Origin: an uncultured Algibacter sp.
Lineage (GTDB): Bacteria > Bacteroidota > Bacteroidia > Flavobacteriales > Flavobacteriaceae
Assembly (NCBI RefSeq): GCF_905480415.1
Contig: NZ_CAJQQI010000146.1
Location: 1-54,199, forward strand
Direction of reading: 5' to 3'
DNA length: 54,199 bases
Both the position numbers and the translations under genes were made by a program. The number at the start of each line of letters is the position of its first letter. Position 1 is the stretch's first letter. The notes beneath the pieces were generated by a model that did not search any database, had not been told where the DNA came from, and saw only the letters and a program-made list of their open reading frames with translations. Below are positions 49,150 through 54,199 of the stretch, one piece after another.

Positions 49150-49659
49150 ATGAAGGCAAAAACACCCGAACAATCAAAAACTACAATGACAGATATGGTT
49201 TTACCTAGTGAAACCAATCCTTTAAATAACTTATTTGGTGGCGAATTATTAGCCCGTATGGATCGTGCTGCAAGTATTGCTGCAAGACGTCATTCCAGAC
49301 GTATTGTAGTAACCGCTTCTGTAAATCACGTGGCTTTTAATAGAGCTGTCCCTTTAGGAAGTGTTGTAACTGTTGAAGCAAAGGTGTCTCGCGCATTTAA
49401 CACCTCTATGGAGATTTATATTGATGTCTGGATGGAAGACAGAGAATCAGGAGCTAGAACTAAAGCTAATGAGGCCATTTACACGTTTGTAGCTGTAGAT
49501 GAAACTGGGCGCCCTGTAAAAGTTCCTGAAGTATCACCAGAAACCAATCTTGAAATAGCCCGATTTGATGCGGCTTTACGCAGAAAACAATTGAGTCTTT
49601 TACTCGCCGGAAAAATTAAACCAAGTGAAGCTACAGAGTTAAAGGCTTTATTTGATTAA
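49150..49659 (+). CDS. Acyl-CoA thioesterase (hotdog fold)
   Basis: MVLPSETNPLNNLFGGELLARMDRAASIAARRHSRRIVVTASVNHVAF...VWMEDRESG. Confidence 0.92.
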   Translation: MKAKTPEQSKTTMTDMVLPSETNPLNNLFGGELLARMDRAASIAARRHSRRIVVTASVNHVAFNRAVPLGSVVTVEAKVSRAFNTSMEIYIDVWMEDRESGARTKANEAIYTFVAVDETGRPVKVPEVSPETNLEIARFDAALRRKQLSLLLAGKIKPSEATELKALFD

Positions 49660-49672
49660 AAGAATTATTTGT

Positions 49673-49699
49673 GCGTTACCCAATGGTCGAGCTTTCCAC
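49673..49699 (+). repeat. Truncated copy D of the GCGTTACCC repeat, followed by a GTCATTCCTGtattCGCAGGAAT palindrome
   Basis: GCGTTACCCAATGGTCGAGCTTTCC; then GTCATTCCTG...CGCAGGAAT at ~49717-49740. Confidence 0.55.
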
Positions 49700-49740
49700 T
49701 ATATCTTTTACTTTTTGTCATTCCTGTATTCGCAGGAATT

Positions 49741-50970
49741 TTACATCTTATAAATCCAACTGGCAGGGTTTTCAGTAGCAGTTCCTTTAGACAATGTAAA
49801 GCTTAAAATAGTTTCTCCGTTGGAAGGGTTTGTAAAAACTTCTCCTATAACCTGTTTCGTTTTTACTTTATCACCTTTTTTCACATAAACTTGAGATAGA
49901 TTTCTGTAAAGTGTTAAGTAATTTCCGTGCCTAATCATCACAATAGGGTTTACGTTTTTCATTTTAAGAATCTCACTCACTTCACCATCAAAAACAGCTC
50001 TAGCTTTTGCGCCTTTTTCAGTAGCAATGCGTACACCGTTACTTTTTATAATTAATGATCTGTCAATAGGATGTGGTTGAGATCCATAACCTAAACGCAC
50101 AAAACCTTTCTCAACTGGCCAAGGTAACTTTCCTTTGTTTGAAATAAAATTAGAGGCTAATACTTTTTCTTCCGAAGTTAAAGCAAACGTTTTGGAGCTT
50201 GCGGTTTTACCAGCTTTTTTATTTGATTTTGCAATAGCAGCTTTAATAATTCTGTCAATTTCCCTATCAATTCTATTGGCCTCACGTTGCTTTTTCTTTA
50301 TTTGAGATGCATATCTAGACAAATTCTTTTTAATAGATACCATAACCGTTTGGTGCTGCTTACGCTCCTTCTCTAGCGTATTTTGAACCCCTCTGTTTTC
50401 AGCAATTAATTTCTTTTTGTCTTCTTGCTGTTTTAACAAACTAGCATTGGTGTCCTGAAGTTCTACAGTTTTAATTTTTATAATCTCACCTTGTTTCTTC
50501 TGATAGTCTGAATATTGTTTAATATACTGTAAGCGCTTATAAGCCTGCTTAAAATCGTTTGAAGACAGCAAAAACATAATTCTACTTTGCTGATTTTTAC
50601 TTTTATAAGACTTCACTATCATGGCAGCATAATCTTCCTTTAACTGCTTTAATTCGTCTCTTAAACTTGAAATTTTATTTTGATTAGAGCTAATTTCTCT
50701 TGTTAGTAAATTAGCTTGCTGATTAGTAACTTTTATTAAATTAGATAATACACTAATCTTATAATTAAAATCTTCAATTAAAGATAATTCAGATTTTGCT
50801 TTGGACTTGTTTTCTGATCGTAGTTCGTTAATTTTTTGAATTTCCCTACGCAGTTCTTGTCGGCGTGATTCCAGTTGTTTTTGTTTATCACTTTGAGAAA
50901 AACCTAAGGCTGTAGATAGTAAAAACCCTAGAATAAAAACAATCTTATATGTAAGCTTAGTAATATTCAT
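49741..50970 (-). CDS. envC: Murein hydrolase activator EnvC family (coiled-coil + M23 peptidase domain)
   Basis: Signal peptide, long coiled coil, C-terminal KGAKARAVFDGEVSEILKMKNVNPIVMIRHGNYLTLYRNLSQVYVKKGDKVKTKQVIGEV. Confidence 0.92.
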   Translation of the reverse strand: MNITKLTYKIVFILGFLLSTALGFSQSDKQKQLESRRQELRREIQKINELRSENKSKAKSELSLIEDFNYKISVLSNLIKVTNQQANLLTREISSNQNKISSLRDELKQLKEDYAAMIVKSYKSKNQQSRIMFLLSSNDFKQAYKRLQYIKQYSDYQKKQGEIIKIKTVELQDTNASLLKQQEDKKKLIAENRGVQNTLEKERKQHQTVMVSIKKNLSRYASQIKKKQREANRIDREIDRIIKAAIAKSNKKAGKTASSKTFALTSEEKVLASNFISNKGKLPWPVEKGFVRLGYGSQPHPIDRSLIIKSNGVRIATEKGAKARAVFDGEVSEILKMKNVNPIVMIRHGNYLTLYRNLSQVYVKKGDKVKTKQVIGEVFTNPSNGETILSFTLSKGTATENPASWIYKM

Positions 50971-51741
50971 TTAAAGCTCGATTTCTTTAAACCCTGATGG
51001 TATTTTAAATGGGAAACGTAAGTCTTGGTTTAAAGACACATTCTTCATCTCTAATTCTACAGTCATTTCTTCGCTCGCTTCCACAGCTATTACTTTAATA
51101 CGTTTTGGTATAATTTGTTTTCCAACATCTTGATACGCTAAATAATCAATTTGTAGATGTCTAAACTCTTTTGGCTGTGAAATTTGTTGCGATTTTACTT
51201 TAAAACTCGAAGGATTTAATAAAAAGAATATTTCGAATAAATCACGCTGTTGTTTGGGCTGTACGACATAAGCATCATGATCTGCAGAAGCCTTGTAAGT
51301 CCCTTCTTTTAAATTAAATAAGGTCTCACCAAACAATAGGTTTTGAACCTTTTCAAAATCTAATTCAGTACCTAACAAATCACTCAAATATTTATAATCC
51401 CCATCAAAATAGGTGTTATCTAGTTTATTATAAAAACTCACTTTTTCTGGTGTAACCATTGCTCTGATTACCGAAAATGTGGCGTTTATCCATAGTGCTT
51501 CATCCTTTTTAGCTCTAAAGTTAAGTGTATGCGTTTGCGATTTACCTTTTTGAGTGTACGTGATTTTAAGTCTTGCTTGTAAAGTTTTAAAATCGGCAGC
51601 CTGTTTTGCATTTTCTTTTACTAATTGTCTAGTAGACAAGTTGTAATTTGCTTCACCATCATTAATTGTTTTTGCAGATTTGCAATTAAACCATATGATA
51701 ACAAATAAGACTAAGATAATTTTTGAGGATTTATGCATCAA
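50971..51741 (-). CDS. DUF4292 lipoprotein
   Basis: Lipobox IIWFNCKS; YTQKGKSQTHTLNFRAKKDEALWINATFSVIRAMVTPEKVSFYNKLDNTYFDGDYKYLSDLLG. Confidence 0.88.
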   Translation of the reverse strand: MMHKSSKIILVLFVIIWFNCKSAKTINDGEANYNLSTRQLVKENAKQAADFKTLQARLKITYTQKGKSQTHTLNFRAKKDEALWINATFSVIRAMVTPEKVSFYNKLDNTYFDGDYKYLSDLLGTELDFEKVQNLLFGETLFNLKEGTYKASADHDAYVVQPKQQRDLFEIFFLLNPSSFKVKSQQISQPKEFRHLQIDYLAYQDVGKQIIPKRIKVIAVEASEEMTVELEMKNVSLNQDLRFPFKIPSGFKEIEL

Positions 51742-53102
51742 TTTGGGGATTGTAATTGTTTTGCCTTATCACTAAACGCTTTTGCCTTGGTAGTATTGTT
51801 TAATAAGGTGTGCGCTTTACTTAACTGGTTATAAAAATCAGCTTCCATTTTGGTGTCTTCAATAATATAATCTAACCCAGTTTCTAGAGATTCTAGAGCT
51901 TCCTTAGGTTTATTCATTTCATTTAAAGCCACGCCATTTATTAAGTAAAGTAATGGTTGAGAAGGATATATTTCAAGAGCATAACCACTCTTTTCTTTCG
52001 CCAAATCAAACTTTTTTAAATCAATATATAGAAGGATTATATTTCGTAGGACCTCAAAATTATTAGGTTCTAACTTCAATGCTGCTTCAAAGTTTTCTAA
52101 AGCTTTTTCCTTATCCTTTTTAGCCAAATAATAGTGTCCTAGCTCAATAACTGTTTTGCTGTTATTGGTATCACTTACCAAAGTAGTAGCTTCAATCAAA
52201 TCAGTTTCATACTCAGGGTTTTCTTTAACAAACTTTACAAAATCTGTTAGTACTTTTAGTTTCGCTTCAGGCTTTATTTGGGTGCTCTTAATCACTATTT
52301 TCATAGATTCAATAGCCTTTTCAGCTTCGTTATCATCTAAATAAAACTTATATAAAGCCAAATGCACGAGTTGCGAATTCGGATTAATCTTTAGAAGTTC
52401 TTTTGCTGTCTCAAAAGCCTTTTCTTTTTCATTGTTTTCACTATAACGGAAAATAAGCGCCAAATAATTCGATTCTTTTTCTGGGTTGTTTTCAACTCGA
52501 CTTTCTAAATTCTTTATTTGATCTTTCTTACGACCTGAAGCTTCATAAATTCGATTCCGCATGATATCTCTATTTACTGAAATTCCGAACTCAGCATCTA
52601 AGGCATCTAAAATCTCTAAAGCGGCATCATATTTTTTGATACTAACATAAAGAGATGCCAAATCTTCTTTATAATCTGGATGGAATCTAACAAGTTGCTT
52701 AACCGTTTTTATAGCTTTATCATGCTCATTTTGCGAAACATAAAACCCATAAAGTTCATCTAAAAACCATTCGTTATCGGGGTCTTTATTAACGGCTTTT
52801 TTAAAGGCATCTTCTGCGGCTCCGAAGTTTTTGAGTTTATTATAGCTTTTACCCAATTCAAAATATAAAACTGGTACAGAGTTATCTATTTCTATACATT
52901 TTTGAAATGCCTCAGCTGCTCTATCATAATTTTCTATCCCTTTTTGCTTTAAAGCCTCATAAAATAGCTCTTGGAACTTATCTTCATTATCTCCTAAATC
53001 GTCATCAGGTGTTTTATTAAAATCTACTTGAGCATAGTTTATCTGCGGAATCAGAAGCATTCCGAACAGAAAAACAAGTATGTGAAATCCTTTTTTAATC
53101 AT
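51738..53102 (-). CDS. Tetratricopeptide repeat protein
   Basis: Multiple TPR units (YDRAAEAFQKCIEIDNSVPVLYFELGKSYNKLKNFGAAEDAFKKAVNKDPDN...). Confidence 0.93.
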   Translation of the reverse strand: MIKKGFHILVFLFGMLLIPQINYAQVDFNKTPDDDLGDNEDKFQELFYEALKQKGIENYDRAAEAFQKCIEIDNSVPVLYFELGKSYNKLKNFGAAEDAFKKAVNKDPDNEWFLDELYGFYVSQNEHDKAIKTVKQLVRFHPDYKEDLASLYVSIKKYDAALEILDALDAEFGISVNRDIMRNRIYEASGRKKDQIKNLESRVENNPEKESNYLALIFRYSENNEKEKAFETAKELLKINPNSQLVHLALYKFYLDDNEAEKAIESMKIVIKSTQIKPEAKLKVLTDFVKFVKENPEYETDLIEATTLVSDTNNSKTVIELGHYYLAKKDKEKALENFEAALKLEPNNFEVLRNIILLYIDLKKFDLAKEKSGYALEIYPSQPLLYLINGVALNEMNKPKEALESLETGLDYIIEDTKMEADFYNQLSKAHTLLNNTTKAKAFSDKAKQLQSPN

Positions 53103-53409
53103 ATAATTTATCAGCAAGTAAATCTTTTACAACTTCAGCTTTACTTATGACTTCTATTTCCTCACAAGACACCCTCATTAAATCCCTGTATTCATTTGCT
53201 TTTTCGGGTAGATTCTCTCCAGAACTCTCAAATTTATTTTTACTTGGCCATTGTGCATAGGCCATATACTCAAAAGGTCCTTTTTTATGTAAACGCGATC
53301 CTAAACTTCCTTCATACTGGTAAATTAAATCGGTTAGACCCTGCCAGCCTTTGATAAAATTTTTTACTTGCTTAGGTTTTACCTTAAATGAATAAAAAAC
53401 GGCGTACAT
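53095..53409 (-). CDS. Antibiotic biosynthesis monooxygenase (ABM)-like small protein
   Basis: MYAVFYSFKVKPKQVKNFIKGWQGLTDLIYQYEGSLGSRLHKKGPFEYMAYAQWPSKNKF. Confidence 0.78.
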   Translation of the reverse strand: MYAVFYSFKVKPKQVKNFIKGWQGLTDLIYQYEGSLGSRLHKKGPFEYMAYAQWPSKNKFESSGENLPEKANEYRDLMRVSCEEIEVISKAEVVKDLLADKLYD

Positions 53410-53424
53410 AACTCAGAAAAATTT

Positions 53425-54199
53425 TTATTCCAAAATAGAATAGTCCCCAATACTAATACTGGTGAATTCACCATTAAATTTAACGTTATTACCAATCATA
53501 GCATTGTTTAATTTGGCATTCGTGATTTCAGAATTAGTTTGAATTAAACTATTCTCAATAATTGAGTTTTCAATAACTGTGCCATTTCCAACAGAAACAA
53601 AAGGACCAATAGTTGTGTTTTTAAGCACTACGTTTTCGCCAATAAAGCAAGGTTCTATAATTTTTGAATTCTCTAATTTTGCTGAAGCAGCTACTAGCTG
53701 TTCAACGCCATCAGCTTTTAAAAACCCAAGCATACGTTGGTTCGTTTCAATAGTAATGGCTTTATTTCCGCAATCCATCCACTCATCAACAGTTCCTGTT
53801 TTGAAAATTTTGCCTTCTGACATCATACGCTTAATACCGTCGTTAATTTGGTATTCGCCACCATTCATAATATTTTCATCCAATATTTCTTGTAGCTTTC
53901 CTTTTAAAACTGCTACATCTTTAAAATAGTAAATTCCAATTACAGCCTGGTCAGAAACAAAGGTTTCTGGCTTTTCAACTAACTCTATAATCTCTTGTTT
54001 TTCATTAAGCTTTACAACACCATAAGCTTCAGGATTATCAACTTGTTTAGTCCAAATAACGCTATCTGCTGTTGGATCTAAATCAAATTCTGCCCTTATC
54101 AAAGTATCGGCATAAGCAATTACAGCTGGGCCAGATAAAGATGGTTTTGCACACATAATAGCATGACCAGTACCAAGAGGTTGATCTTGACGATAGATA
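53425..54199 (-). CDS. Sugar-phosphate nucleotidyltransferase with C-terminal left-handed beta-helix (partial at right edge)
   Basis: Frame stays open beyond the track's internal Met to the window edge: YRQDQPLGTGHAIMCAKPSLSGPAVIAYADTLI...; hexapeptide-like C-terminus. Confidence 0.93.
   Translation of the reverse strand, partial: IYRQDQPLGTGHAIMCAKPSLSGPAVIAYADTLIRAEFDLDPTADSVIWTKQVDNPEAYGVVKLNEKQEIIELVEKPETFVSDQAVIGIYYFKDVAVLKGKLQEILDENIMNGGEYQINDGIKRMMSEGKIFKTGTVDEWMDCGNKAITIETNQRMLGFLKADGVEQLVAASAKLENSKIIEPCFIGENVVLKNTTIGPFVSVGNGTVIENSIIENSLIQTNSEITNAKLNNAMIGNNVKFNGEFTSISIGDYSILE

Noticed and set aside
53579-53929. 116-aa plus-strand ORF
   Set aside because: Antisense to the nucleotidyltransferase gene.
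1-54199. tRNA, rRNA, CRISPR arrays, IS elements, prophage or defence systems
   Set aside because: Looked for T-loop GTTCGANTC patterns, regularly spaced direct repeats, transposase, integrase or restriction genes and saw none; this is by-eye only and a tRNAscan/CRISPR search would be decisive.

Overview
This looks like an ordinary chromosomal segment of a Flavobacteriaceae-type Bacteroidota: low GC, TAnnTTTG-like promoters, and GldH, RicT and SPOR/CCDC81 genes. I see about 45 supported protein genes and no tRNA, rRNA, CRISPR array or IS element. The core is a near-complete heme biosynthesis cluster (hemJ, hemH, an AraC regulator, hemA, a hemC-hemD fusion, hemE, three passenger genes, hemF, hemB). 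Flanking genes include tex (partial), ferritin, metG, an LD-carboxypeptidase, a DnaJ-like protein, bacilliredoxin, plsC plus an acyl-ACP desaturase, a HD hydrolase, AraC, crotonase, a NtrY-like histidine kinase, ogt, an oligopeptide-type ABC ATPase, scoAB, PBP1A, gldH, ricT, trhO, recA, an ECF-sigma/beta-barrel operon, trpS, dprA, envC and a sugar-phosphate nucleotidyltransferase (partial). The most interesting signal is a bipartite ECF-type promoter, ACGCAACCTTTTT-N9-GCATCTA. It occurs with identical spacing in front of the lipoprotein/ECF-sigma/trans-envelope beta-barrel operon and, on the opposite strand, upstream of recA. The upstream-of-recA copy would drive a ~105-nt transcript that ends at a strong intrinsic terminator, i.e. 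a candidate sigma-dependent sRNA. A related site precedes another lipoprotein at 8713. Other notable points are palindromic repeats, one of them in frame inside metG; a GCGTTACCC...CCCTAACGC intergenic repeat family; several unlisted small ORFs (2546-2707, 18796-18963); a decayed pseudogene at 10893-11210; and two neighbouring loci with matching promoter and terminator architecture.
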